A DNA stretch of 64,000 nt from UBA2108 sp002713215 (GTDB taxonomy: Bacteria; Bacteroidota; Bacteroidia; Flavobacteriales_G; Salibacteraceae), in the NCBI GenBank assembly GCA_937891015.1, contig CALAPY010000091.1, positions 1 through 64,000 on the forward strand, read 5' to 3'. The notes beneath the pieces were generated by a model. The model was not told where the DNA came from and ran no database searches. It saw only the letters and a program-made list of their open reading frames with translations. A program made the position numbers and the translations under genes. Of this stretch, positions 41,843-51,476 are shown piece after piece; position 1 is the stretch's first letter; every line of letters begins with the position of its first letter.

Positions 41843-44392
41843 TTAAAGTTCTTTTCTAATTCGTAGGTAATAGGTTTCGTTTTTTTCGTTAGTCACTTCC
41901 AATATGTATTTGTCATCGACCAATCGGCTCATATCAATGGCATATCGGTTGTCTCCAAAGTTTTTTTGTGTCTTGTTTATGGTGTAGTTAGTCGGAATAT
42001 TGAGGATAGGAGATTTGTCTGATTCTTTTAAAATTCTAAACTTGAGTGCACCATCGTTGTATTCTGCATCGTATTTGAAGTAAAAGGTCTCTCCGTACGT
42101 GTCCCGGTAGTCACCCTTCAATTTATTCTCCGGTACGTTGTAAGAATCAACTTGTTCGCAAGGGAAGCTGGTTAAAATATCATTGATTCTATTACCTCCA
42201 TTGGTAATATCGGCCGAGAGGTACAGGAATGCATCGTCTGCTGTATAATCATTAGCTCCACCACCATTGTCATATACCTTTCCAATTATTGGTACTCCAT
42301 CGAGCCAAACAATAATGTTATAACCCAAAGGGGAAGAACCATTATAAGTTCTACTAATCCTTATTTTATGCTTCTTCACTGGCGATGCTCCTAATGAAGC
42401 CGGGTAGGTCTGTATAATTTCTGCTCTTTGTGTATAAGGATTTGTATAACCTAAGGGCTTATTTTTAAAGTCAGTATCGTACCAAATGGAAGTGGGCATA
42501 ATGGCCGTAGAACTCGAAACCCGGTTATAGAATATGATTTCTGCCAACCGCTTATCTTGTTTATTGAATTCCCTGGCAGCAATTAACGAGAATTTGTTCC
42601 TTCCATCATTGGGCATTTCAAATTCAAACTCCACCCAACCATCTTCCTGGGTTTTTATGTGGTTCTTGGATATAACCGGTCGATAATTGCGGTAAACCTG
42701 TCCGGTGGTATGCCATAAGTCGTTGTTGGTTTTGTTTACCACACCCCTTGCTGCTGAGGTCCAGTCCCACATTACCCGAGTGCCTATCTCAAAGGTTTGC
42801 CAAACCAAAGGAGTTAGCATAAAACCATTATCATAGCTTATCAAAAGCTCGTATTTACCTATTCCAACACCACATAAGTCTTTTTGGGTCGATATTATGG
42901 TGCCCGATTCAACATCAGTCCATTGATAGCGAATTTTATAGGTTGATGCCGTAGGGAAGTCAACCGATGGATTTAAGAACCAGTCATCACCGTTTATATA
43001 TATACAACCATCTTCGCCGTTACATGACGAATGTTTAATATCAACATCTATATGTACAGGTCCATCCAAATTGTTAATGGCATATACCGGAGAAAAAGAC
43101 CCTGCGCTGTTTCCCTTTAATGAGGCGTCAAGCGTATAATCGGTTGATGCGGCTAAACTTGCTGTTTTTAATGTGGTTCCATTTTTTGAGAAAGTAAGGC
43201 TACCTGCATCGCTTTTAATCTCAAACAAATCGGTTGGTCCATAAGTACCCAGGGAAGTATAATAAGTAGTTCCATCCCAAATATCGATTTGGGTGCCTGT
43301 AAAATGGAATCCAAACTTCATGTTTTTGAGACTGTCATCCGGATCATCAATGGTATCCCTTAATCCTAGGGTAAGAACCGATGTCGATGCATCCAGTTTA
43401 AAGGCGTAAGCGAAATCGGTTGTTGTGTTCGTAATAATTTTATGGGTCATGTTCCTCCAGGGGTTGGGACTACCTATTCCGGTGAACTTCGATAGCAAGG
43501 TATCAACCAGTATTGAATCCTCCATGAAATAAGGAGTTATTCTGTTTACTACAATTTGCTCATGCCTTTCAGCTCCATTAGCATCAATAAGACTAACATC
43601 GTAAAAACCACTTAGAAGTTCGGTTCTAAGCAATGGATTAATTCCATAGAAAACAGAATCCAGCAATCCTGAATTGGTGTCCGGAATTGCACCATTGAGT
43701 GAATCTAGAAGAGAATCTATGTTGTGATCCCAGTCGTCCCATTCTATGGTATAGGGTGGAAATTGACCATCCACTTCAAGTTCAATAGATCCCAAATGGA
43801 AGGCGGAAGCACCTGCAACATTAACTACTGTAATTCTAGGTTGGCCAAAATCGATAAGTACGTTATCGAATTCTGCTCCGTTGTCATAAAATACTGCTCC
43901 AACCCTGTAATCAGCAGCGGTGGCAATAGTTATTGAATGAAACTGTGTTCCATTCTTGTAAAACTTTACATCTCCCTGTTCTTTTTTAAGTTTAAATTCA
44001 TCCCCCGGTAAATACGTTCCAAAAAGACCAACCAGGTTTCCATACTCGTAGATATAATAGGAGGTCCCGGTAAAATAAAAACAGTAATCAAGGTCATCAA
44101 GGTCAGTTGGATTTTGAACTGCTGTAAACCCAATTGCCTTTATCAATTGATCGTTGTTTATATCAAATTTAAAATACCCATCAGGTGTAGCATCCGGAAG
44201 AATGCTGTAGGAATTACACCCGGAGTTATTCCAACCATTAATTGAACCCTTGGCAATCGATTTTTGGGTAGTGTCTATTACTATTCCAATGGTATCCACC
44301 CAATAAACATCGTAATCGGTTTGGGCAGCAAGTTGTATGGACAGGCCACATAAATAAAAAACCAGAATTCCTAATATTGACTTCCTTTTCAT
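41843..44392 (-). CDS. Large secreted beta-sandwich protein with SprB-like repeat and possible T9SS sorting tail
   Basis: About 849 aa from the ATG at 44392 (MKRKSILGILVFYLCG); the longer reading from 44470 starts with a non-ATG codon and overlaps the upstream gene. The signal peptide ends in LSIQLAAQ. Two copies of a module containing FxFTGTxxxIxxxxxxxxLGTYxPxDxFxxKxxxGxxxFxKNGT lie near residues 95-180 and 350-430. Between them is an SprB-like repeat (SIELEVDGQFPPYTIEWDD...SGFYDVSLIDANG). A concanavalin-like part is near 690-760. The last 35 residues (YAIDMSRLVDDKYILEVTNE) resemble a type A T9SS sorting domain. It may be a surface or delivery component of the toxin operon. The role is inferred. 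Confidence 0.65.
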   Translation of the reverse strand: MKRKSILGILVFYLCGLSIQLAAQTDYDVYWVDTIGIVIDTTQKSIAKGSINGWNNSGCNSYSILPDATPDGYFKFDINNDQLIKAIGFTAVQNPTDLDDLDYCFYFTGTSYYIYEYGNLVGLFGTYLPGDEFKLKKEQGDVKFYKNGTQFHSITIATAADYRVGAVFYDNGAEFDNVLIDFGQPRITVVNVAGASAFHLGSIELEVDGQFPPYTIEWDDWDHNIDSLLDSLNGAIPDTNSGLLDSVFYGINPLLRTELLSGFYDVSLIDANGAERHEQIVVNRITPYFMEDSILVDTLLSKFTGIGSPNPWRNMTHKIITNTTTDFAYAFKLDASTSVLTLGLRDTIDDPDDSLKNMKFGFHFTGTQIDIWDGTTYYTSLGTYGPTDLFEIKSDAGSLTFSKNGTTLKTASLAASTDYTLDASLKGNSAGSFSPVYAINNLDGPVHIDVDIKHSSCNGEDGCIYINGDDWFLNPSVDFPTASTYKIRYQWTDVESGTIISTQKDLCGVGIGKYELLISYDNGFMLTPLVWQTFEIGTRVMWDWTSAARGVVNKTNNDLWHTTGQVYRNYRPVISKNHIKTQEDGWVEFEFEMPNDGRNKFSLIAAREFNKQDKRLAEIIFYNRVSSSTAIMPTSIWYDTDFKNKPLGYTNPYTQRAEIIQTYPASLGASPVKKHKIRISRTYNGSSPLGYNIIVWLDGVPIIGKVYDNGGGANDYTADDAFLYLSADITNGGNRINDILTSFPCEQVDSYNVPENKLKGDYRDTYGETFYFKYDAEYNDGALKFRILKESDKSPILNIPTNYTINKTQKNFGDNRYAIDMSRLVDDKYILEVTNEKNETYYLRIRKEL

Positions 44393-44403
44393 AGCCTTTC
44401 TAA

Positions 44404-44853
44404 TTAAAATTTTATTGTTCTGTTTTGCTGAATTTGCTTTTTTGAACTGGTTGTTGCCAATACATTGCAACTGTATTTTCGACTAAAAGCAATGTTGGGT
44501 AGCTCAAGAATTAATGTTGTTCTTTTGGTTCGGTTTGTTAGTTTAAGCTGAGATTTTGAGTAGGTATTTTGCAGAACCAGTTTGTTGTTCTTATCATAAA
44601 CGGTGACGATCACATTGGAAATTTGACTTGGTTTAGCATAATCAATTTCAAGCCGAAGAATCATACTGTCTGTAGAGTTAAAAGCATGAAACGGATCGCC
44701 GGTATGATTAAAATGTTTGGCACTGATTTTAGTCTTGGCCTGTGGCATAACACTGATGCTAAAATCCAGCGATTGACTATAAAGTGAATTAGCAATAAGG
44801 CATACTGTAGTCAATAACAATATTTTATGTACTCCTAATTTTAAAATCCTCAT
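44404..44853 (-). CDS. Exported hypothetical protein
   Basis: 149 aa with a signal peptide (ILLLTTVCLIANSLYSQ). The mature part is probably a single Ig-like beta sandwich (DSMILRLEIDYAKPSQISNV, IVTVYDKNNKLVLQNTYSKS, RTTLILELPNIAFS). No family is recognised. It starts 3 bp after the gene upstream and ends 11 bp before the next start, so it belongs to the RHS toxin operon. Confidence 0.6.
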   Translation of the reverse strand: MRILKLGVHKILLLTTVCLIANSLYSQSLDFSISVMPQAKTKISAKHFNHTGDPFHAFNSTDSMILRLEIDYAKPSQISNVIVTVYDKNNKLVLQNTYSKSQLKLTNRTKRTTLILELPNIAFSRKYSCNVLATTSSKKQIQQNRTIKF

Positions 44854-44856
44854 GAT

Positions 44857-45336
44857 TTAAGTATTAATTGAAATGTTTAATAATTGTGATTCATCTGCCA
44901 GGTCGGAAAACCTAAAGTTTAGGTTCTTGGATTTGATATGGGTACGGTCAATTTCAAAAACCACATGTAAACTTTTGAAATTTGTCATTCCATGAAAATC
45001 CTCTATAAACTTCTCCTTAGGGAGAATTTCTTTTTCATGATCGTGAATAGAAATTGACGATTTATGGTCAATCCAGTCACTGATTAACTGATTTATCATT
45101 TCCTGTTTAGCGTTGGCCGAATTGGTATAGACACGAATATTTAGATGCACTTGCTGTTTGTTGTTGGTTATATTTTTTACAACGTATTTTGTTTGATAGG
45201 TAAATGAAGGGCTTTCTATTTCTGAAGCAACTGAATTACCAAACGTTTTTGCCGATTCAGCCTTCAAAATATAAATTCCAACACCTCCGGATATTGCAAT
45301 TACGAGCACAACAATGTATTTTAACTTCCAAAACAT
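44857..45336 (-). CDS. Membrane-anchored hypothetical protein, first gene of the RHS operon
   Basis: 159 aa with an N-terminal membrane anchor (IVVLVIAISGGVGIYIL, residues 9-25) and a periplasmic domain of unknown family. It is the first gene of the tight minus-strand operon (gaps of 1-17 bp down to the TPR immunity gene). A perfect dyad lies at 45370-45387, just upstream. Confidence 0.6.
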   Translation of the reverse strand: MFWKLKYIVVLVIAISGGVGIYILKAESAKTFGNSVASEIESPSFTYQTKYVVKNITNNKQQVHLNIRVYTNSANAKQEMINQLISDWIDHKSSISIHDHEKEILPKEKFIEDFHGMTNFKSLHVVFEIDRTHIKSKNLNFRFSDLADESQLLNISINT

Positions 45337-45369
45337 CTGTTAAAGGAAAGATGAATAATCCGGATACTT

Positions 45370-45387
45370 CTACGTGTAAACACGTAG
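45370..45387. promoter_or_regulatory. Perfect dyad upstream of the RHS operon
   Basis: CTACGTGT-aa-ACACGTAG, an 18-bp perfect palindrome 33 bp upstream of the first operon gene. There is no T-run, so it is more likely an operator for a dimeric regulator than a terminator. I saw no good TAnnTTTG box for the minus strand here, which would fit activator-dependent expression. Confidence 0.5.
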
Positions 45388-45400
45388 GAAATTCAGTCTC

Positions 45401-45408
45401 TAAATTTG
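45401..45408 (+). promoter_or_regulatory. Possible -7 box, plus strand
   Basis: TAAATTTG matches TAnnTTTG and would drive the lipoprotein/sugar-transferase pair with a leader of about 150 nt. There is no clear -33 element. Confidence 0.3.
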
Positions 45409-45515
45409 TTTATTTATCTGATTATGTGGTAATTACAAATTCATACCAATATTACATGATGGAAATGGCGTCATTTTTTACCAATCAATAGTTAAAATTC
45501 ACCTTGGATTAACAT

Positions 45516-45536
45516 TTATTGTGTCGTTCACAATAA
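45516..45536. promoter_or_regulatory. Perfect inverted repeat upstream of the lipoprotein gene
   Basis: TTATTGTG-N5-CACAATAA, about 24 bp upstream of the lipoprotein start. It could be an operator or a leader hairpin. Confidence 0.45.
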
Positions 45537-45559
45537 TATCTTCGCGAGCTCGTTAGCGT

Positions 45560-46450
45560 GTGCGCATGTGTATTAAAAGAAGTATCCCTTTTCTATTTTT
45601 GGTTCTCTCCTACTTCACTTTCTCCTGCAAAAAAGACACAACCAGTGGCGTTCCGGCTTATGTAAAGATTGATGAAGTTAGCGTTGTCACTGACTTAAAG
45701 AAGGAAGGTTCTGCCAGTAGTAACATCGCCGATGTTTGGTTTTTTGCCAACGGAGATGAATTGGGAGTCTTTGAATTGCCTTGCGAAATTCCGGTTTTAG
45801 AGGAAGGAAATACCAACCTTTCCCTATTTGGAGGCATTAAACAAAGTGGAGTCTCTAGTTTAAGAGCAGCTTATCCCTTTTACGAAACTTATAGGATGGA
45901 TACCACCTTGGTTCAGGAAAAAACGATTACTATTAAACCTGTATTGAAATACAAGGATGGAATCACCTTTCCCTGGAAAGAAGGATTCGATGACCTGAGC
46001 TTTACCGTTGATACCACAGCTGAATCGCAGGTAGCAATAACACGGGTTACACACCCAGACAGTGTTAAAGAAGGTAAAGCCTCTATGGGAGTGTACATGA
46101 CCACTGAGCGACCCTATTTTTTAGCAGCAAGTTCAGAAACATTTGCATTGCCTAACCTGGGAGAAGACGTTTACCTGGAATTTGATTATCAAACCAATCG
46201 AAGAATTCAGATTTTGGTTCGTGCTTATAATACCACGGGTAATTCACTGTTGATTCCCATTGTATTGGTAAGATCGAAAGAAGACGAAAACGGAACCCCG
46301 GTATGGAGTAAGATGTATGCTTTCTTAAGTCCTTACTTACCTGCCTTTGAAAATGCCTATAAATACCAATTTTACTTCGAATCCGGAATTGATGTAACCA
46401 AGGAATCGGATGGTTATTTCCTAATGGATAATATAAAAGTGGTTTATTAA
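45560..46450 (+). CDS. Lipoprotein, hypothetical
   Basis: About 296 aa (an alternative ATG is at 45566). The signal peptide ends in a lipobox (SYFTFSC, Cys23). Residues 120-296 look like a beta-sandwich carbohydrate-binding type domain (KEGFDDLSFTVDTTAES, VYLEFDYQTNRRIQILVRAY, DGYFLMDNIKVVY). The stop overlaps the sugar transferase start by 1 nt, so the two are coupled. Its role may be in surface polysaccharide, but that is inference. Confidence 0.7.
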   Translation: MRMCIKRSIPFLFLVLSYFTFSCKKDTTSGVPAYVKIDEVSVVTDLKKEGSASSNIADVWFFANGDELGVFELPCEIPVLEEGNTNLSLFGGIKQSGVSSLRAAYPFYETYRMDTTLVQEKTITIKPVLKYKDGITFPWKEGFDDLSFTVDTTAESQVAITRVTHPDSVKEGKASMGVYMTTERPYFLAASSETFALPNLGEDVYLEFDYQTNRRIQILVRAYNTTGNSLLIPIVLVRSKEDENGTPVWSKMYAFLSPYLPAFENAYKYQFYFESGIDVTKESDGYFLMDNIKVVY

Positions 46451-47865
46451 TGAACGAACGGATCCAGGCAATAAAGTATGTGCTTTCCGATGTTTTGTCG
46501 GCGGTTATTGCATGGGTTTTGTTTTACATTTTTCGAAAAGCCTACCTCGAAACGGGTTATTCCATTTCCAGTTTTAATTTCGAATTTACGCCTAACTTCT
46601 ACGCCGGTTTGGTCATCATTCCTATTGGATGGCTTCTACTTTACTACGCTTCTGGTAATTACGAGGCGGTATACAGAAAATCGAGGTTAAAAGAAATGGG
46701 CCAAACCCTGCTTCAAACCTTTATAGGGGTTATCATTATTTTCTTTGTACTGCTTCTTGATGATCAGCTTAACAGCTACAAAGGCTACTATGTGAGCTTC
46801 CTGGCGCTTTTTGTATTTCACTTTTTGTTGACCTTTTCGGGTCGCTTTATTCTTTCCAGTAAAACCGCACACAAAATTCACAATCGAATTATCGGTTTTA
46901 ACACCGTTCTGCTGGGTAGCAATGAAAAAGCTTTTGAGATGTACAAGGAACTGGAGGCTCAAAAGAAATCGAGTGGTTTTAAGTTTATCGGATACCTGCA
47001 CATCAACGGGAAAGACGGGCTAATTATGCAGCCTTATTTACCTCATTTGGGCCATGTAAAGAACATTGATGAGATCCTGAGCAAACACAGAATTGAAGAG
47101 GTAATTATTGCTGCTGAAACATCGGAACACGGAAAAATTGGTAAAGTACTAAACGCTCTAAAGGGCAAAGACGTTTATATAAGTGTTATCCCAGATATTT
47201 ATGACATATTAGCCGGGTCCGTTAAAATGACCTCCATATTTGGAACTCCACTTGTCCAGATTAACCAGGAAATAATGCCTGCATGGCAGAAGTCTCTGAA
47301 GAGGATTTTCGATGTTGTTGCTTCCGTTATTGCTATAGTCCTGCTTGCTCCGGTTTATATTATCACGGCTATTTTGGTTAAAGTATCTTCCAGGGGACCT
47401 ATATTTTACTCCCAGGAAAGAGCAGGTCTAAACCGAAAGCCATTTAAGATGGTTAAATTCAGAACCATGTATGTCAATTCGGAGAAAATGGGACCGCAAC
47501 TTTCGTCGGAAAACGATCCGCGAATTACACCTTTTGGTCGATTCTTAAGAAAAACCAGAATTGATGAAATTCCTCAGTTTTGGCATGTGCTAAACGGGGA
47601 AATGAGCATGGTTGGCCCTCGGCCAGAACGGGAGTATTTTATTGAACAAATACTTAAGGAAGCTTCTCACTACAAATACATTCAGCGGATAAAACCGGGA
47701 ATGACCAGCTGGGGACAGGTAAAGTATGGCTATGCCGAAAACGTGGAGGAAATGGTAGCTCGGCTAAAATACGACGTGCTCTACCTCGAAAACATGTCCC
47801 TCTTTCTGGATTTTAAGATCCTGATCTACACCATTCTTATTGTTCTGCAAGGACGCGGAAAGTAG
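46450..47865 (+). CDS. Polyprenyl-phosphate sugar-1-phosphate transferase (WcaJ-like)
   Basis: 471 aa. Four N-terminal transmembrane helices lie within residues 10-140, a Rossmann-like central region follows (IGFNTVLLGSNEKAFEMYKEL), and the catalytic bacterial sugar transferase domain is at 280-471 (LKRIFDVVASVIAIVLLAPV, RGPIFYSQERAGLN, MVKFRTMYVNSE, LRKTRIDEIPQFWHVLNGEM, SMVGPRPER, PGMTSWGQVKYGY). It would move a sugar phosphate from a nucleotide sugar to undecaprenyl phosphate in the inner membrane, the first step of exopolysaccharide or O-antigen assembly. No glycosyltransferases lie next to it. Confidence 0.9.
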   Translation: MNERIQAIKYVLSDVLSAVIAWVLFYIFRKAYLETGYSISSFNFEFTPNFYAGLVIIPIGWLLLYYASGNYEAVYRKSRLKEMGQTLLQTFIGVIIIFFVLLLDDQLNSYKGYYVSFLALFVFHFLLTFSGRFILSSKTAHKIHNRIIGFNTVLLGSNEKAFEMYKELEAQKKSSGFKFIGYLHINGKDGLIMQPYLPHLGHVKNIDEILSKHRIEEVIIAAETSEHGKIGKVLNALKGKDVYISVIPDIYDILAGSVKMTSIFGTPLVQINQEIMPAWQKSLKRIFDVVASVIAIVLLAPVYIITAILVKVSSRGPIFYSQERAGLNRKPFKMVKFRTMYVNSEKMGPQLSSENDPRITPFGRFLRKTRIDEIPQFWHVLNGEMSMVGPRPEREYFIEQILKEASHYKYIQRIKPGMTSWGQVKYGYAENVEEMVARLKYDVLYLENMSLFLDFKILIYTILIVLQGRGK

Positions 47866-47928
47866 TTTCCCTCTCTTCATCCTCTATCAATACGTCCCTT
47901 ATCTGGCAACCTGTTTCTTGCTAATGAT

Positions 47929-47936
47929 TACTTTTG
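47929..47936 (+). promoter_or_regulatory. Putative -7 box for the 3-hydroxybutyryl-CoA dehydrogenase gene
   Basis: TACTTTTG matches TAnnTTTG, 60 bp upstream of the ATG. Confidence 0.5.
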
Positions 47937-47996
47937 CCGCCGATAATAATCGGGTAAATTTTAATCCTCGCCAGTCGAGAAACAATAATCAAATTT

Positions 47997-48884
47997 ATGA
48001 ATAGAATTGCTGTAATTGGAGCCGGAACAATGGGTAACGGCATTGCTCATGTGTTTGCACAAAACAACTATAACGTACACCTAATTGACATCTCGCAAGA
48101 TGCATTGGATAAAGCCATTTCTACCATTGATAAAAACCTGGGGCGAATGGTGGCCAAAGAAAAAATTACAGAAGAAGATAAAAGCAAAACTTTAAGCAAC
48201 ATTACCACGCACACCAACCTTCAATCGGGAGTGGCTGACCGTGAATTGGTGGTTGAAGCTGCTACCGAAAATATAGACCTTAAACTAAAAATCTTTAGAG
48301 ATATGGATGCAAGCGCTCCAGCAGACTGCATTCTGGCTACCAACACCTCTTCCATATCAATTACCAAGATTGCTGCGGTTACTAATCGTCCTGACCAGGT
48401 CATAGGAATGCATTTTATGAATCCTGTACCCATTATGAAACTGGTAGAGGTTATCAGAGGATATGCCACCAGCGATGCAATTACCCAAGCCATTATGGAA
48501 ATGTCTGCCGGTTTAGGCAAAATTCCCGTTGAAGTAAATGACTATCCAGGATTTGTAGCTAACCGTATTCTTATGCCCATGATTAATGAGGCCATTATCA
48601 CACTTCATGAGGGAGTTGCGGGTGTAATGGAAATTGACACGGTAATGAAGTTAGGAATGGCTCACCCAATGGGTCCCCTTCAATTGGCTGACTTCATCGG
48701 GCTTGATGTATGTCTTTCTATTATGAATGTATTGTACGAAGGATTTGGAAATCCTAAGTATGCACCATGCCCGCTGCTCGTTAATATGGTTACTGCAGGT
48801 AAAATGGGTGTAAAATCTGGTGAAGGATTCTATTCGCATACCCATGGCACCAAGGAACTTATTGTTGCTGACGCATTCAAATAA
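47997..48884 (+). CDS. hbd: 3-hydroxybutyryl-CoA dehydrogenase
   Basis: 295 aa, the normal length for the short form. The N-terminal Rossmann fold has GAGTMG at residues 8-13. Family motifs are VVEAATENIDLKLKIF, ATNTSSISITKIAA, GMHFMNPVPIMKLVEVI (catalytic His near 139) and a C-terminal dimer domain (DYPGFVANRILMPMINEA, MKLGMAHPMGPLQLADFIGL). It oxidises (S)-3-hydroxyacyl-CoA with NAD(P) in fatty-acid or butanoate metabolism. It is a single gene with its own promoter, unrelated to the toxin locus. Confidence 0.93.
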   Translation: MNRIAVIGAGTMGNGIAHVFAQNNYNVHLIDISQDALDKAISTIDKNLGRMVAKEKITEEDKSKTLSNITTHTNLQSGVADRELVVEAATENIDLKLKIFRDMDASAPADCILATNTSSISITKIAAVTNRPDQVIGMHFMNPVPIMKLVEVIRGYATSDAITQAIMEMSAGLGKIPVEVNDYPGFVANRILMPMINEAIITLHEGVAGVMEIDTVMKLGMAHPMGPLQLADFIGLDVCLSIMNVLYEGFGNPKYAPCPLLVNMVTAGKMGVKSGEGFYSHTHGTKELIVADAFK

Positions 48885-48976
48885 GTCGATAACAGGTCAT
48901 TGGTTGAAATGGTAGCAGTAGATTTTACTAACTCTTATCATTTCTACATTTTTCAGTTTGCAAGACCTTTGTACCG

Positions 48977-51406
48977 TTGAGGTCTCAGGTAAAAATAGAG
49001 AGTCAGGACGTTGTTGCCTGTGCCCATTGTGGAGAAGACTGCATAAATGAACAACTGGAGTTCGATTCCAAGTGGTTCTGCTGCACGGGTTGTCAAACGG
49101 TTTATGAAATTCTGTCAACCAACGACATGTGCGATTACTATGGAATTGACACTCCCAAAGTAACCGTAAAGCAAACTGAATTCGGGAATAAATACGCTTT
49201 TCTGGATACTCCGGAAATAGAAGAAAAACTCTATTCGTTTATCGAGGGCGACTACCGGGTTGTAAAGCTCTTTGTTCCAATTATTCACTGTGCTTCCTGC
49301 ATTTGGTTGTTGGAAAATTTGGGAAGGCTTTTACCGGAAGTCTCTTCCTCGAAGGTGAACTTCGTTAAAAAGGTGGTTACCATCAATTTTAACCGAAGCG
49401 ACGTATCGCTTCGCCAGGTGGTGGAACTTTTAGCCTCGTTAGGCTATCCTCCCGACATTAACCTGGAAGGGTATAAGGAAGAAAAATCAAATAAACGATC
49501 ACGGACCCTATTGATAAAACTTGGGGTTGCCGGATTTAGTTTCGGAAACATCATGCTTATGAGTTTTCCGGAATACTTTTCCTTCCAGTTTCAGGACGAA
49601 GCACAATATTTAAAACTCTTTGCATGGCTAAACCTACTTTTAAGCCTGCCTGTATTTTTCTATTGTTCAACTGAATACTTTGTTTCAGCAATAAAAGGGT
49701 TAAGGCACAAAATCGTAAACATTGACGTGCCTATTTCATTGGGGATTGTGGTTCTTTTTGCCAGAAGTACCTATGAAATAATGAGCGGTACAGGCGTTGG
49801 CTACCTGGATTCTATGACCGGATTGGTATTTTTTCTATTGATCGGAAAGTGGTTTCAGAATAAGACCTATGAGGCATTGAGTTTTGAACGGGATTACAAA
49901 AGCTACTTTCCACTGGCCATTACCCTGGTAGAGGATGGAACCGAGCGAAGCGTTTTAGCCAATCATCTTAAAAAGGGAGATGAAATCCGAATTCGCAACG
50001 GTGAACTGATCCCTGCCGATTCCATTCTTATTTCGAATAAGGCCAGCATTGACTATAGTTTTGTAACCGGTGAATCGAAAGAGGTAGAAAAGAAAAAAGG
50101 AGATTTTTTATATGCCGGAGGGCGCCAGGAAGGAGAAACCATTCGAATGATCGTACAAAAAGAGGTTTCCCAGAGTTACCTCACCGACTTGTGGAACCAG
50201 AGTGCATTTAACAAGGATAATAAGGCGAGGTACTCTTCCATTATCGATCGGGTGAGTCAGTATTTTACGCTGATAATTATAAGCATTGCCAGCCTTTCTG
50301 CAGGATATTGGCTACTTATGGACCCTTCACTGGCCATAGAAACATTTACGGCCGTTCTAATTATAGCCTGTCCTTGTGCACTAGCGCTTTCACTACCATT
50401 TACCATGGGAAATTCCATTCGAATTCTTGGAAAACTTGGCTTCTACCTCAAAAATGCATTGAGCCTTGAAAGCCTGGCAGAAACTGATACCGTGGTTTTT
50501 GACAAAACAGGAACCATAACCGGGAATGCCAAAGACCGGGTTCTTTTTGTTGGGGAAACCCGATTGAGCCTGGAAGAATTAAAAATCATTAAATCGCTAT
50601 GCTCTTCTTCTACTCATCCCATCAGCAGTAGCATTGCCAAGAGCATAGAATCGGAAACCACCAAAATTGAAGATTACAATGAAATTCCCGGAAAAGGAAT
50701 CGAAGGAAATGCCAATGAGTTGTCCGTAAAAATAGGTTCAGCCGGTTTCTGCCATGCAAGTGATGCAGTTGCAGGAACCCATGCATTTGTTTCCGTAAAC
50801 GGAGAAATAAAAGGCCATTTTTCGATTCGAAAAGAAACCCGACATGGGCTTGAGCAGGTCTTGAAAGATTTAAGAAACCATGGAACCGATCTTCACCTGT
50901 TAAGTGGAGATACATCGACCAACCAGGACCGAATAATTTCACTGTTTCCAGAGAAAAAAAAAGTGTTTTTTAACCAATCTCCACAAGACAAGTTAAACTA
51001 TATCAACCAACTGAAATCGAAGGGCAAAAAGGTGCTTATGCTGGGCGATGGACTCAATGATGCCGGTGCCTTAAAAGCGTCTAACGCAGGTATTGCAGTA
51101 AGCGAAGACGTTTATGCATTTTCTCCCGCTTGTGACGGTATTCTGGAAGCAGATCGCTTTGATATGCTGGACCGAATACTTCACTTTTCCAAACAAAGCA
51201 TTATCATAGTTAAATGGAGTTTTGCGCTGTCCTTCCTCTACAATATCGTGGGTATGTATTTCGCGGTTCAGGGAATGTTAAGTCCTGTGGTGGCTGCTAT
51301 TCTAATGCCTTTAAGTTCAATTACAATTGTGGTATTTGTAACGATTGCTACTAATCTGATGGGTAAAATCGTTTTTAAAAAGCAACGGGTTCTGACTGAG
51401 AATTAG
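48977..51406 (+). CDS. Copper-exporting P1B-type ATPase, CcoI/FixI type
   Basis: 809 aa, apparently starting at TTG (48977), as no ATG precedes the conserved N-terminus. A cysteine-rich N-terminal domain typical of CcoI (CAHCGEDC, FCCTGCQTVYEIL) is followed by an HMA domain with CASC near 104-107. Eight membrane helices are expected. It has CPC in IIACPCALAL (about 465), DKTGT (about 508), the HP motif in SSSTHPISSS, and GDGLNDAGAL (about 690). CcoI-type pumps deliver copper to cbb3 oxidase. The ccoS and ccoN genes usual in this phylum do not follow here. Confidence 0.9.
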   Translation: MRSQVKIESQDVVACAHCGEDCINEQLEFDSKWFCCTGCQTVYEILSTNDMCDYYGIDTPKVTVKQTEFGNKYAFLDTPEIEEKLYSFIEGDYRVVKLFVPIIHCASCIWLLENLGRLLPEVSSSKVNFVKKVVTINFNRSDVSLRQVVELLASLGYPPDINLEGYKEEKSNKRSRTLLIKLGVAGFSFGNIMLMSFPEYFSFQFQDEAQYLKLFAWLNLLLSLPVFFYCSTEYFVSAIKGLRHKIVNIDVPISLGIVVLFARSTYEIMSGTGVGYLDSMTGLVFFLLIGKWFQNKTYEALSFERDYKSYFPLAITLVEDGTERSVLANHLKKGDEIRIRNGELIPADSILISNKASIDYSFVTGESKEVEKKKGDFLYAGGRQEGETIRMIVQKEVSQSYLTDLWNQSAFNKDNKARYSSIIDRVSQYFTLIIISIASLSAGYWLLMDPSLAIETFTAVLIIACPCALALSLPFTMGNSIRILGKLGFYLKNALSLESLAETDTVVFDKTGTITGNAKDRVLFVGETRLSLEELKIIKSLCSSSTHPISSSIAKSIESETTKIEDYNEIPGKGIEGNANELSVKIGSAGFCHASDAVAGTHAFVSVNGEIKGHFSIRKETRHGLEQVLKDLRNHGTDLHLLSGDTSTNQDRIISLFPEKKKVFFNQSPQDKLNYINQLKSKGKKVLMLGDGLNDAGALKASNAGIAVSEDVYAFSPACDGILEADRFDMLDRILHFSKQSIIIVKWSFALSFLYNIVGMYFAVQGMLSPVVAAILMPLSSITIVVFVTIATNLMGKIVFKKQRVLTEN

Positions 51407-51413
51407 GGGGAGG

Positions 51414-51448
51414 TATTGGATATTGGATATTGGATATTGGATATTGGA
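51414..51448. repeat. Five tandem copies of TATTGGA
   Basis: A perfect 7-bp tandem repeat, five units, between the convergent P-type ATPase and PorP/SprF genes. It is noncoding. Confidence 0.8.
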
Positions 51449-51476
51449 TCAAAAATCTAATATCAATTATCTAACG

